Positions 1 through 10,185 of a stretch of 64,000 nucleotides of DNA are shown piece by piece. Positions within the stretch are counted from its first letter, which is position 1. Each line of letters begins with the position of its first letter. Source of the stretch: Hypericum androsaemum (Eukaryota; Streptophyta; Magnoliopsida; Malpighiales; Hypericaceae); the NCBI GenBank assembly GCA_963995505.1, contig OZ023182.1:9106707-9170706 (forward strand), written 5' to 3'. The position numbers and the translations under genes were made by a program. The notes beneath the pieces are model-generated. The model did no database searches. It worked only from the letters and a program-made list of their open reading frames with translations, and had not been told where the DNA came from.

Positions 1-1606
1 TATTGACCAGGGAGCTCTCCACTACCTTTTTCTTTTATTTTCTATTTTGATGTCATGTCGTCTGGTTAATGTGATGTTGAATTATGTTACTTTGTTTGTG
101 TGATTCTTCCTGTTTATTTGTGGTTTGTGCTTCGTTGACTTTGCTTTACTTATTTTTGTCTATTTTGTTTTGACACCTTGAGGACAATGTGTCTTTCAAG
201 TGTGGGGGAGGGTGAATCTTTTATGTGTTTAGGTTTAAATGGTCTTGTTTAGGTATAGACTTGGCATAAATTGTTCAAAAATTTGACCCCTCTCAAAATT
301 CATAAGCTTGTGTTAGAAGATTGTCACACTCCTAGTTAGGGATTGAGCTCGAGCACAAAGATTAGGAACTTGTAGAAACCTCACACTCGGTTGTTTAGAC
401 TAGTGGTCTCGCTATGTAGACTAGACTAGAAGGTTGATGAGTGAACCTTGTGAGTAACTTTGAGCCGAAGGAGGAGACAACCGTCTTCATTTATTTATAA
501 GGTGCCTACATGAGTCCGGTTGATCGAGGTATCCTACTAGTACTTGACATGGTCTTGGTTGTGTGGCGTTAGTGAATGACGGGGGCTAATCTTTTGAAAT
601 TGAGCCTAGAGCTTTAGAGCCAAGAACCTTTATATCCATTGTTTTAACCCATTGAGCCTAGCCATTCTTTGATCATATTATATGTAAAACCAACTTTAAG
701 CTTTATATCCACCATCCTCCCGACCTTTGGTCATCTGATCCGAGGACACATAGGTTTACACCTTTTGGGGATGTTATGTATTGGGTTTAGTTGGTAGCTT
801 AGTGTTCATGTGGGTTAAATTATTGGAAATTTGGGTAGTTGAGAGGCCATACAAAGAAGCCGAGTTTTTGCCTACAAAATGCCAAGTTTGTGTGTGTGAA
901 AAAGAAAGAAAAAAAAGGGGATGAAAAAGAAAAGAAAAAAAAAGAAGAAAGAAAGGGAAGTGAAGGTTAGGTTGGATAAGGCATTAATTATTGGCATAAC
1001 TCGTGCTACGCGGTCTTAGGAAATGGGTGAATTTTGAGAGTGTGCTTTAATTATTTATGGTGAGGATGTTTAGAATAGACGAGAGACTAGAATGCTTTGG
1101 CAACAAGTCCTCGGATTGGGTGGTTTAACTACTATCCATATATATTATCTCACCAATACCTAAGCCCCATTACAACCCGAAAAAGTCCCCATGTTCACGA
1201 GCAACCACACGACTTTGAGACACTTTTGAGTAGGACGTAGGATACTTTGAAAGACATCGGTCATGTATGCGAGAGATAAGAAGTTGGCTACTTACAAATC
1301 GTGACCTAAAATATCCGAACCTCTGAGTGGTTAACCTTCTAGTATCTTTTACATAGTGATAACACTTGGTTAAACCACCGAGTGGTGAGGTGTCTACCGG
1401 TTCTTATTTTTTGTGTTTTGGTTGATGAACTAGCTAAGTGTGGGTGGTCTTTTGATGTGAGCTTGAAGTTTTGAGGGAAGTTAAATTGTGAACTTGTCAT
1501 GCCAAGTATATTCCTTGCTGTGTTTTTCCTTGTTGTGTGATGTTGTTTTCGTTTTTCATGTGTTGAGCTTTGCTTGGGGACAAGCAATGATTCAAGTGTG
1601 GGGGTG
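1..1606 (+). mobile_element. 3' internal (non-coding) part of an Athila/Tat-like Ty3/Gypsy element
   Basis: No coding ORF is visible. The stretch has the look of the long spacer between pol and the 3' LTR of Athila/Tat Gypsy elements: a purine-rich AGTGTGGGGGAGGG tract near 200-212, a homopurine run at about 897-960, and a second purine tract (1594-1606) directly before a TGATGAGTG start that I read as the LTR. The window begins inside the element, so its pol genes lie to the left of position 1. The lineage is inferred from these signals alone, because no protein supports it on this strand. Confidence 0.55.
1594..1606 (+). other. Polypurine tract before the 3' LTR
   Basis: AAGTGTGGGGGTG lies immediately before TGATGAGTG. 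A G-rich purine tract next to a TG dinucleotide is the usual plus-strand priming site of an LTR retrotransposon, and this wording is typical of Athila/Tat elements. The call rests on position and composition. Confidence 0.55.
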
Positions 1607-3283
1607 TGATGAGTGTGGAAACACTCATCTTTTGTGTTTATTTTAGTGTAGATTTACCGTTGTTTCTATTGCTTTTGTTTGTTCTTCATTGTCGTAATGT
1701 CATTTATCGTGCATTGTTTGTTTTAGTGTAGTCTTATGTTTTTGTTGTGTTTTCTTCATGCTATGAGATTTGGTGAGGTGAAGTGGAGGAAGTGAAGTCA
1801 CCTTGGGTCATCGTATGCGATTTGATTTGCCGGGAGGAAGGACGCTTAATCGAGACCTCGAAGACGTGGGCGAGGTGGACCTCTTGCGACTCCAATGCTG
1901 ATAACTTTCTCATCCGAAGTCCGATGGAGACGAGTGAGATGGCTCTGGAAAGAAGACATCCGGGGCTATAACTTTTTCTCTAATGGTATTCTTCAAATTT
2001 GAAGTTTAAGAGGGGAGAATGCTGGATTCAATGTCGTGTTCCAATTCTGTCAAGATTTCATCACAAGTGGGCCGAATTTGAAGACTTGTTTTGGGCCCAT
2101 TTTGGGCTTTAATTGTAATTTCGTGGCTGAGACATTTTGGGGGGAAAATCTTGTATAAAAGCCTTTGCTTGGCTTTCCTTTAGACACATTAGATATTTTG
2201 GTAACAACTCTCCACTAACTCTTAGATTTGGAAAAAAACTTGGTGAACCTTGGAAAGGATTTTTGGTAAGAAAACGTGAAGGAAGAAGGAAGGAGGATAT
2301 TGAGGAAGCTTTGAAGATCATCTTGGGCTTTCTCTTACTCCTTCTTTTGTTCATGTTTTGCTTGCATAGTTTAATGAATATGTTGAGCTATTTCTTGGAT
2401 ATGTGTGAGTAGTTGATTAGTGGGTTGGGTGCCTTGACATCTATTTAGCCTATGGTTTAGGGGGTTTAAATGCTTAGGATTATGTTCTAGTTTTGGAGCT
2501 TAAAGCTTAGTTTTGGTTGATCACCTTGACTATGAGTTGTTTAATGCTAATCGCCGAGAGGGGTTAGGATTAATGGACCTTTGGACTAGTTGACTAGTTG
2601 TCTTTTGATGAGAGATCTCATTAGGTGATTGGTTGTCCTTGGAGTGGAGATTATATTTGGTTGTTAGTTAGGTTAGGTGGCTATTTTGTGGTGAAGGTGC
2701 ATTTAGTTCATCTAGGCCTAGTAAATGATCATTTTAGACTAATTTATGGTGAGAGCATAGATTAGTTGCCTTAGAAACACTCGGATCATAACACGAACTT
2801 AGTAAACCCCTTGAATTATTTGGTCATTTAGTTTGTCATTGGTTCCTTGCCCACTCTTATTTTATTTGTAAAATCATCTTATTTAGTAGTAGTGTCATTT
2901 CGACTAATAGATTGTGTGCTTAGACTTGACAAAACCTTCTCATTTAGTCCTAGACTAGTGGTGAAGTCGAGTTTGCGGCCTAGAACTTAGTCCTTGTGGG
3001 ACGACATTCCCTTACTTACTCTTTATTGCGAGAGGGGTGAAAAACCTTCCTTTCAAAACACAGCGGAGGGATTCTATTCGTTCTCCTACGACTTATCAAG
3101 CGGATCTACATCACCGTTTGTGGCATCTTCATCAAATCAAGGTTCTTGTTTCCCTGCAGTAGCGGGTCGAGATACTTCGTACCAAGGTTCTTGCAGAGGC
3201 GTAAACAACGGGTCGAGATTATAAATTAATCTAAACATAGAAAGATTCGGTTTCCGCGTGGATCCATAATGGGGTTCACATCA
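1607..3283 (+). repeat. Putative 1.68-kb Gypsy LTR
   Basis: It begins TGATG and ends CATCA, a 5-bp inverted terminus with the TG...CA ends expected of an LTR. It follows a polypurine tract, contains a TATAAAA box at 2154-2160, and ends in a text (CCTTGTGGGACGACATTCCC, about 2993-3012) of the kind seen near the 3' end of Athila/Tat LTRs. The length suits that lineage. Its partner LTR is outside the window, so the right boundary is not proven. A weak TGGCGGCAA just after the end could be a decayed primer-binding site. Confidence 0.5.
2154..2160 (+). promoter_or_regulatory. TATA box of the putative LTR
   Basis: TATAAAA sits about 550 bp inside the putative LTR, preceded by a G-rich run. This is the expected place for the LTR promoter that would start genomic RNA. 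No host ORF follows it. Confidence 0.4.
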
Positions 3284-3767
3284 AGCTCCAGTTGGCGGCA
3301 ATTTCCCTAAGAAGAAAAAGTTAGGGTTTTACCCCTTTTGGGATTTGGAAGCCTTGCCAGCTCCCGCCGATGGTCGGGACTGGTAGTTAGATGCCGAGAA
3401 GATCTCAGTGGAGCCACCAAAGGTCGAGGCCACTGTGGGGCAAGCCGTGGTCGGGGTCGCCGTCTTGTTCTCTTTCTTCCTTGGGCAGCTATGAGGGTTA
3501 TTTATTTGGAACTCAATTTTTTTTCTTTTATACCCCCGTGTGGCTCAGTCTTGACAACTGGTGATCGCCAATTACTTTGCGGTCGCTAGTCGATGCAAGG
3601 GAAGGTTCAGATGCAAATTTTTAGTGAACACGATATTTCTTGCGGCCGGCAGCTGACTTTTTTTTCCTCGAATGTCCTACAAAAGGTATAAAAACATAGA
3701 ATTAAAATAATGCAAAAACATAAAAATCACATGAAATTAAAATACTAAATGTACTAATTTTAAGTCA
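3284..3767. other. Intergenic, no gene recognised
   Basis: It has a GC-richer segment (3340-3480) with short ORFs but no recognisable protein, then AT-rich DNA. It lies between a + strand LTR and a - strand Gypsy pol remnant. Confidence 0.4.
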
Positions 3768-4920
3768 TTAGCTTGAGTGATACTCCCTAAGGCTAAGGTG
3801 CGGAAGGTGGAAGTAACGTGTGCATTTTACGAGCGTGTTCCACCTCATTCCAAAGGTATAACTTGCACTACTGGCCATTGACTTTGAATATTTGTCCCTC
3901 CGATTCTTGACTTTAGTATCTTCATGAGGGGGAATGCCTATGATCTCGAATGGCCCTCTCCAACTTGACTTCAACTTTTCAGGGAACAACTTCAAGCGAG
4001 AGTTATAGAGGAGTACTTGTTATCCAACCTGGAAATCCTTGTTACCAATATGAGCATCGTGCCTCTGATTTGTGGAAATCCTTATAGATTCTCAAGTTTC
4101 TTGGAGTTGTAAGACTCCGCGTTCCTCAGCAAGCTTGTAGTCGTAGTTTAACACATTGATTGCCGAAAATGCTCGATGTTCGATCTCTGCAAAGAGATGA
4201 CATGCTTTTTCATAGAATAACCGATATGGTGTTGTGCCAATAAAGGTCTTGTAGGCAGTATGGTAAGCCCACAATACATCATCCAGTTTCAAGGACCATT
4301 CTTTTCGAGTGGAACTCACTGTCTTTTTTAGATATCTCTTAAACTCCCTATTAGAAACTTCAACTTGACCACTAGTTTCAAGATTATAGGGAGTGGCTAC
4401 CTTGTGAGTGATACCATAATGTTTAAGGAGTGTGGCGAAAGGCTGGTTGCAAAAGTGTGACCCGCCTTCACTGAAAATAGTGCGAGGAATACCGAATCGA
4501 GTAAATAGCTTCTTAAGAAAGCGTAGGACCATCATGGCATCGTTGGTTGGGGAAGCCCATGCCTCTACCCATTTGGAGATATAGTCGACTCCAACAATAA
4601 TGTACTTGTTGCCTTTGGATGGTGGGAAGGGACCCAAGAAGTCGATCCCTCATACATTAAAAAGCTCAACTTCCAAGATGCTTGTCTGAGGCATCTCATC
4701 TTTACAAGAAATATTTCTCATTCTTTGACACCGATCACAACGTTCCACGAACTTTCTTGCATCCTTGAATAGTATGGGCCAATCGAATCCACATTCCAGC
4801 ACCCTTGCAGCTGTCCTTGTTGCTCCAAAGTGATTGGCGTAGGCCGACCCATAACATTCTTGGAGGACAGCCGGTATCCCCTCTTCCAGAATACATCACT
4901 TTAGTAGGCCATTAACACAA
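3768..4920 (-). pseudogene. Gypsy integrase remnant
   Basis: The 4637-4092 ORF holds the catalytic core. The first acidic residue is in VGVDYISKW. The second Asp, usually in a SDGGSHF context, reads FSEGGSHF, an Asp-to-Glu change. The Glu is in the [10 protein letters not shown] region. Upstream (about 4640-4920) the zinc-binding part can be read only across stops. Downstream, 3995-3768 gives the C-terminal domain with LKLFPEKLKSSWRGPFEI. Stops separate the parts. The active-site change and the stops argue against activity. Confidence 0.8.
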
Positions 4921-5181
4921 TGCCGGAATAGATATGGCTCATCCCACACATAAAAGCGAACTTCTTTTTCTGCGGGTAGCTGAAGTCTTCAGCCATAATT
5001 TCACTCACCAAGTAGTTGGAAAAATTCACATACCATGGAGGTCTCATTGATTGCACATAGAAGAAGGCCTCATCTGGGAAGTATTTAAGGATCTTCCCTT
5101 ATTTGTCCATTCCCTCACTATTCTCCAATCGAGATAAGTGATCCGCTACTACATTCTCTGTGCCCTTCTTATCCTTCATCA

Positions 5182-6022
5182 CTAGGTCAAATTCCTGCAA
5201 AAGTAAAATCCAACAGACAAGTCAGGTATCGCATTTTGTTTAGCAAAACGATACCTCAAGGCGTCATGGTTGGTGTAGACACTAACTTTAGAGCTTAGTA
5301 GGTAAGGCCTAAACTTAATGTAGGTGTATACCACTGCAAGTATCTCCATCTCCGTGGTAGTGTAGTTGAGTTGTGCTCTAGCTAGGTCACAACCCAAGGC
5401 ATCATTGCTAGCATCGCACATGAGCTCGAATGGGAGGTCCCAAGATGGTGAAGTATTTTGAAGTTTTCTGAAAGTACTTAAACAAGCATTATCAAACTCA
5501 AAAGAGACGTCTTTATGTAGGAGGTTAGTCAAGGGTTTCGCAATAGAGGAAAAATATTTAATAAAGCATCAATAAAACCCAGCATGTCCAAGGAAGACAT
5601 GGATGCCTTTGACCGTTGTTGGTGATTGCATCTTTTTATTGCTTCGGTATTGGCATGATCAACTTCAATTCCTGCCTTGGAGATCTTGTGACTCAATACT
5701 ATGCCTTCTTCCACCATGACGTGACACTTTTCCCAGTTAAGCACGAGCCTCTTCTCTTCATATCTCTTTAGTACTCTACCCAAGTTGTGGTGGTAGCCCT
5801 AGAATGAGCCTCCAAAGATGGAGAAATATCCATGAACACCTCCATGATGTCTTCATTCATCCCTCTGATAACCCTTCTTGTAGAGATGAGCTCTCCATTT
5901 TCATTGGTTTGTAACGACATGCCTCCCTTCTTGGGTGTGCATTGAACAGGGCTCACCCATTCACTATCTGAAATAGAATAAATGATTCCAACATCAAGGA
6001 GTTTAATTACCTCCTTCTTCAC
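5182..6022 (-). pseudogene. Gypsy reverse transcriptase/RNase H remnant
   Basis: The first piece (6022 to about 5860) holds the N-terminal RT phrase EWVSPVQCTPKKGG and the start of the RRVIRG strand. It then jumps to MEVFMDI, where a catalytic FMDD-type box is expected, so about 90 codons of palm and fingers are missing and the box itself reads FMDI before a frame change. The next piece (5783-5529) carries LVLNWEKCHVMVEEGIVLSH from just after the catalytic box. The last (5532-5182) is the RNase H start with FELMCDASNDALG and TTTEMEILAVVY. Three reading frames are needed. It is non-functional. Confidence 0.8.
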
Positions 6023-6297
6023 TATCTAATAGTTGCATATGGCCAAAATGAAAATGTCATTAATAAAATAATGTTTGAGAAGATGTCACTCATCAAAATT
6101 ACACCTATTTTTTTAACACTAATTAGTATAGTTTTATTGGTTCCATAATCATGATTACTTTTTTATTAAAATTTATTTTCTCACTCTGTTGCATGGAAAA
6201 ATGGAGAGAACATCGATCAAACTCAACGACGGCCTGGAGCCATCATCCCAAGGTCGGTCTAATGTGAGGGAGGAAAAAGAATGGGTAGGAATGCCTC

Positions 6298-6412
6298 TTT
6301 ATTGAAAGAAACGAATGGAACTGGAAAAGATAACAAAGGTAAAGCAAAGCTTGGGTATGTGTGTACGTGATTTGTGATGCCCCTATGTCTAGCCCCAAGC
6401 CCTGCTTATATA
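6298..6412 (-). promoter_or_regulatory. LTR-like promoter and polyadenylation signals, reverse strand
   Basis: On the - strand a TATATAA box (6412-6406) is followed about 100 nt later by AATAAA (6303-6298). A TATA box and a poly(A) signal so close together are typical of the R region of an LTR, and the direction matches the Gypsy pol to the left. No LTR ends, primer site or second copy were found. The RT remnant begins only 280 bp away with no room for gag, so the link is inference. Confidence 0.3.
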
Positions 6413-6422
6413 GAAAATGAAA

Positions 6423-6789
6423 AACCTACCCGGCCTTCTACCCTAAGCCATGTTTTAGTCGAACTTGATGACTCCCAACCTACCTCTTCTAATACATATC
6501 ACAATCTGACTCGAACTACCCCAGACTCCAAAGTCCACTCGCCTTCGACGTCTTTATATCCTCTAAAATTTGAGTTCGAGTATGACTCCAATAATTCAAG
6601 CACATCCGGTCTCTTTGAGCTTATCTCGTCTCCTATAGAATCCATGCTTGCCTCCAACTATAAAGAGTCTGTGTGCACCTGGTATCCTTGTGCTCGTCTA
6701 ACTCTTTTTAAGTCTATCAACATCGAGTCCGGCATCAATACGAAATGTCCAGTCCTAACACATCAACTATTTTCAAACCAAGTAGCCAA
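6423..6789. other. Upstream flank of the LTR-like signals, no gene recognised
   Basis: A + strand open frame of 142 codons covers 6374-6802, but it is Ser/Thr/Pro-rich with no recognised domain. It sits against a promoter-like signal on the other strand, so I treat it as chance or U3 sequence. Confidence 0.35.
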
Positions 6790-7260
6790 TGATTGGACGT
6801 AAGACATTATGGCCGACGATCGACCCTGGGACACATTGACCGGCGATCAAAGGACCCCCAATAAGGGCCGACAATCGAAGCACCTCTAATAAGGGCCCAC
6901 AATCGGAGGACACCAGACAATGGCTATTGATCGAGGTCCCTCCAAAATGGCCAATGATCGACCCTATATTACGTTGGCCAATGATTGACCCCATACTGAA
7001 GTGGGCGACGATTGGCCCTCACTAGATTTGGGCAATGATCAGCCTAGGGTCGACTTCAAACTGATTTTTGACACCCTTACACTCTGAAATAGAAAAAACA
7101 TAATACAAAATTGTAGATCTATGCGTTAGCAATCCTATATCTGAATCACAAGATACAATCATTTTACCAATGGCTGATGATCGGCTTAGGCGCGAGCTGG
7201 CTGACGATTGGCCTAGGGTTGAGCTTGGCCGACGATCTGCCTAGGGTTAAACCCAAACAA
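6790..7260. repeat. Degenerate minisatellite built on GGCCGACGATCGACC
   Basis: Variants of GGCCGACGATCGACC / GGCCAATGATTGACC recur about every 30-40 bp (near 6785, 6810, 6840, 6868, 6898, 6945, 6975, 7005, 7030, then 7170, 7205, 7230). Unit length and sequence are not fixed, so it is old. It gives open frames on both strands that I consider chance. Confidence 0.6.
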
Positions 7261-7600
7261 ATTTTGGACCTTCTTCCGCTCCGAATTAGAATAAGTCATA
7301 AATTATAAAGTTATAGATCTATTCTTAGCTTTCCATAGCCTTAAGAATTACCTCAATCCAAGGTACTAGTCAAAATATATGAGCAAATTACCAATGTCTG
7401 ATGGTCCCCAATGAGAAAACTAGGACTAAGACTTGAAGCCTTGTTTTGACCCTCTTCTAGGCAGAATTAAGTAATATCTTACAAATATGAAATGGAGATC
7501 TACCTCTGGTTTCCTAATATAAAAAGAAATTAGTTTATTCTGATGCTCGAGCACCAAGATATGATTGATTTACTAATGATGGGTGCTCTAAGGTAGCTTC
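6990..7600. repeat. Higher-order tandem repeat, about 180-200 bp, three copies
   Basis: Landmarks recur in the same order: a TTTTGACCCTC-like phrase near 7062, 7261 and 7445; a TAGATCTAT-like phrase ending near 7120, 7320 and 7501; and ACCAATGGCTGATGATCGGC-like text near 7164, 7391 and 7571. The spacing is about 180-200 bp. The first copies overlap the GGCCGACGATC minisatellite, which may have grown from one part of this unit. Confidence 0.55.
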
Positions 7601-7689
7601 TACAAGCCAACAAGTGCCCAACTTCTCCAAGTGAGTTACCTGACTTGAGCAAGGGCCCCTAACTAGTGTCTAACCTGACCTGACAGAGT

Positions 7690-7915
7690 TCCATTTGACT
7701 TGGGATTGAGGGTACCCAAGCTAACTTGAGGCCATGGGTACCTAGGTTATTTTAATCTGAGAGTACCTAAGCTGATTTAAGGCTGAGGGTACCCAATTTG
7801 ATTTGAGGCTGACGGTACTCAGGTTGCCTTACCCTGAGGGTACCTAAGTAGACTCAAGACTGAATGTACCCAAGCTGACTCAAGGCTGAGAGCATCCACA
7901 CCGACTTGAGCATAC
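7690..7915. repeat. Degenerate minisatellite built on CTGAGGGTACCCAAGCTGAC
   Basis: CTGAGGGTACCCAAG variants followed by CTGACTTGAGG recur at roughly 30-35 bp from about 7705 to 7900. The repeats are imperfect and no ORF follows them. This second array is separate from the GGCCGACGATC array. Confidence 0.6.
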
Positions 7916-8537
7916 CCAGCCAAGGCAAGTTGACGTCCAAGTTTAGGTATCTCTATGATCGCCCCAGTCGACCCCGAGCTCGTAATATATTATTTTTACA
8001 CTTCAACGCACTATATTTCAATTAGTTGAAGATTATATTCCATAATTAGATTTTATATGTATATATATATATGGACTAATAGAATGTCTTACTTGTCCAC
8101 TTGTAATTTATGGATTGGAAGAGACAAATGACTTAGTATGTGGGGACAAACATAAAATGGTCGACGAGAGTTATTATTGCTGATGTGTCTTTTTTCATCA
8201 ACTCATCTTGCGTTGTCATCCTATTCCATCACTCAATTTTCCAAGGTTTTCACGAGATTTTACCTCGGTAGAATTTTACTAAATCTGTGGCTGCAATCTC
8301 GTACTATAAGATATTTAACACCCGAAAGTTGTAATATGTACATTTTTTATATTGAAATAAAAATTTACTTAACAAAAAGAATCTAATTCACCAATGATTT
8401 GATCCGAGTAATAAGGGATTTGGATTCACATAAAAAGATCTTGAAGTTGAGCCTTACTAGATAGAATTAAGAGAGCCGTCCTTAAATATGGTCAAATTGT
8501 ACTCAACTTTGTTAATAGAGATTGCACAAAAAAATTA
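7916..8537. other. Intergenic, no gene recognised
   Basis: AT-rich DNA with a short (TA)n at about 8055-8072. The short frames show no recognisable protein. Confidence 0.4.
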
Positions 8538-9945
8538 GAAAAAGTACACTTTAGTACATTGTAGTTTGATGCTTTCCATATTTAGACCTTCTGGTTTAAA
8601 ATTTCAATTTCAATGCTTGTGATTTTTTTTGCTCGGACACATTTCAGTCCCGGGCAGCCCGGATAGCTGTCCCGCCATTTGGTCCTCTATGTAGGCTCTA
8701 CATTCCCCAAAACAAAGTTGTTTCGCATCCTATGTGGACTAAATCGTAGCTGAAGTGGCGTGTGGAAAATTATCAAATTAATCCTAGATTAGTTTATATT
8801 TATAAAAAAAAAACCCTTCCATTCTCCACCTCTCTTTCTTTTTCCTTCGTCATTCTCTCTCTCTATCATCCTCCTCTCTCTCTTTATCACTCAACTTGAA
8901 CATCAAAAACTAATCAAAGACAAGACCAGAATCGTGAAAAACCTTAGAGTTAAGGTGGATGGAAAGCTATACCTAATCCACATCCTAGAATCTACATGTG
9001 CCGAAAAGTGCGAGTGGACTCTCACCAGAAATATTTAAACTAGGAATTTCAAGATTCCATGGTAGAGGATCACTTACCTTAAAATGAAGATAATGAGGAT
9101 CCACTAGACGCGCGCGTCGCCACTATGTAAATATCTGGGATACTGTGCATTGAGGAAATTCAGTGGATGTGCAAATTAAGGAGTTGCCACTGATGTTGGC
9201 GAATCGCTCGATAAAAGCAAAAATATCATGGAATAAAAAACCCTAAAGATGAAGGAGAAATTAGGCGAAGCTTTAATTACATAGCAATGATGGCAGAAGA
9301 AGAAAAGTCAAAGGAGGAAGAAGAAGAAGTACATGACATCGACAAGGCTTTCCCTATCCATTTGAGTGAGACCTTCATGATGGATGGATCCGGGTCGATG
9401 GTGGTTGGTGAGAAAGCCATCAGAAAGTTCTCGGGCATGGAGACAGAGCTGGGTAGAGGGTGGGTGGTGGGTGGTGACTCCGATCGGGATTGGGTAGGTC
9501 TGCTACTCCGTAGTCCCTTTTCGGTCGAGATCTACAGTGTCGTCCCTTTGGCTTATTCAGCTCAATTTAGTTTTTGATGTTCAATTTGAGTGAGCCAGAG
9601 AGAGAGAGAGAGAGGAGGAGGATAGGGAGAAAGAAGATGATGGAAGAAGAAAGAAAGGAGGAGAATGGAAGGGTTTTTATTTAAATAAATTAATTTGGGA
9701 TTCATTTAGTAATTTTCCATACGCCACGTCAGCTACTACTTAGTCCATGTAAGATGCCAAACACCATTGTTTTGGGGGATATGGAGCCTATGTGGAGGGG
9801 CAAATAGTAGGGCAGCTACCTAGACTGCCCGGGACTGAAACGTGTCCCAGCAAAAAAAAACCATAGGACTTGAAAATAAAATTTTAAACCACATGGCCCA
9901 AATTTAGAAAGTATCAAACTACCAGATACTAAAGTGTACTTTTCC
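8538..9945. mobile_element. MULE-like element A with about 380-bp TIRs
   Basis: The left arm (8538 to about 8912) and right arm (about 9568-9945) are inverted copies. Each runs from GAAAAGTACACTTTAGTA, through a CAGTCCCGGGCAG landmark, to CCCTTCCATTCTCC and a TTGAACATCAAAAAC phrase. Arms of this length fit Mutator-like elements. No transposase is present. The 9-bp flanks (AAAAAATTA and AAAATATTT) match only weakly. The interior (8913-9567) has a 96-codon frame at 9287-9577 starting with a Glu/Lys-rich run that I do not recognise. It is the same TIR family as the elements at 31100-32428 and the remnant ending at 59256. Confidence 0.75.
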
Positions 9946-10185
9946 CAAAATATTTAGGACCTGATTCTTAAATTATGTGGCCAATTATCTCTGGCGCAGA
10001 AAATTGCCCAAAACAAGGGCCCAAGGAGAGAGAAGTTTGCAATTTCATTTCAACATTGGGCGGCCTATTGTACTTAATAAGAGAATGGGCCGGAACCTAT
10101 TAAAGCCCTTCCCGCACATAAGGCACCACGTGGGCTCGAATTGAATGACCACATTAACATAAAATAGTGCTCCATTTATAATCAA

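Larger units (their letters stand above)
3768..6022 (-). mobile_element. Decayed Athila/Tat-like Ty3/Gypsy pol, reverse strand
   Basis: Read on the - strand, the order is reverse transcriptase, RNase H, integrase zinc region, integrase core and integrase C-terminus, which is the Gypsy order. The C-terminal LKLFPEKLKSSWRGPF phrase is characteristic of Athila/Tat integrases. Gag and protease are missing, and no LTR pair is evident. The pol is broken by stops, frameshifts and an internal deletion in the RT. It points the opposite way to the Gypsy LTR at 1607-3283, so the two are not one simple element. Confidence 0.85.

Noticed and set aside
61..1606. Possible host gene upstream of the first LTR
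   Set aside because: No ORF; the purine tracts and homopurine run fit the 3' spacer of an Athila/Tat element.
6374..6802. 142-codon + strand ORF
   Set aside because: Ser/Thr/Pro-rich, no domain, opposite to LTR-like signals; probably chance in a non-AT-rich patch.
6184..8000. Complete 5' LTR for the - strand Gypsy remnant
   Set aside because: TATA and AATAAA are suggestive, but no LTR borders, primer site or second copy were found.
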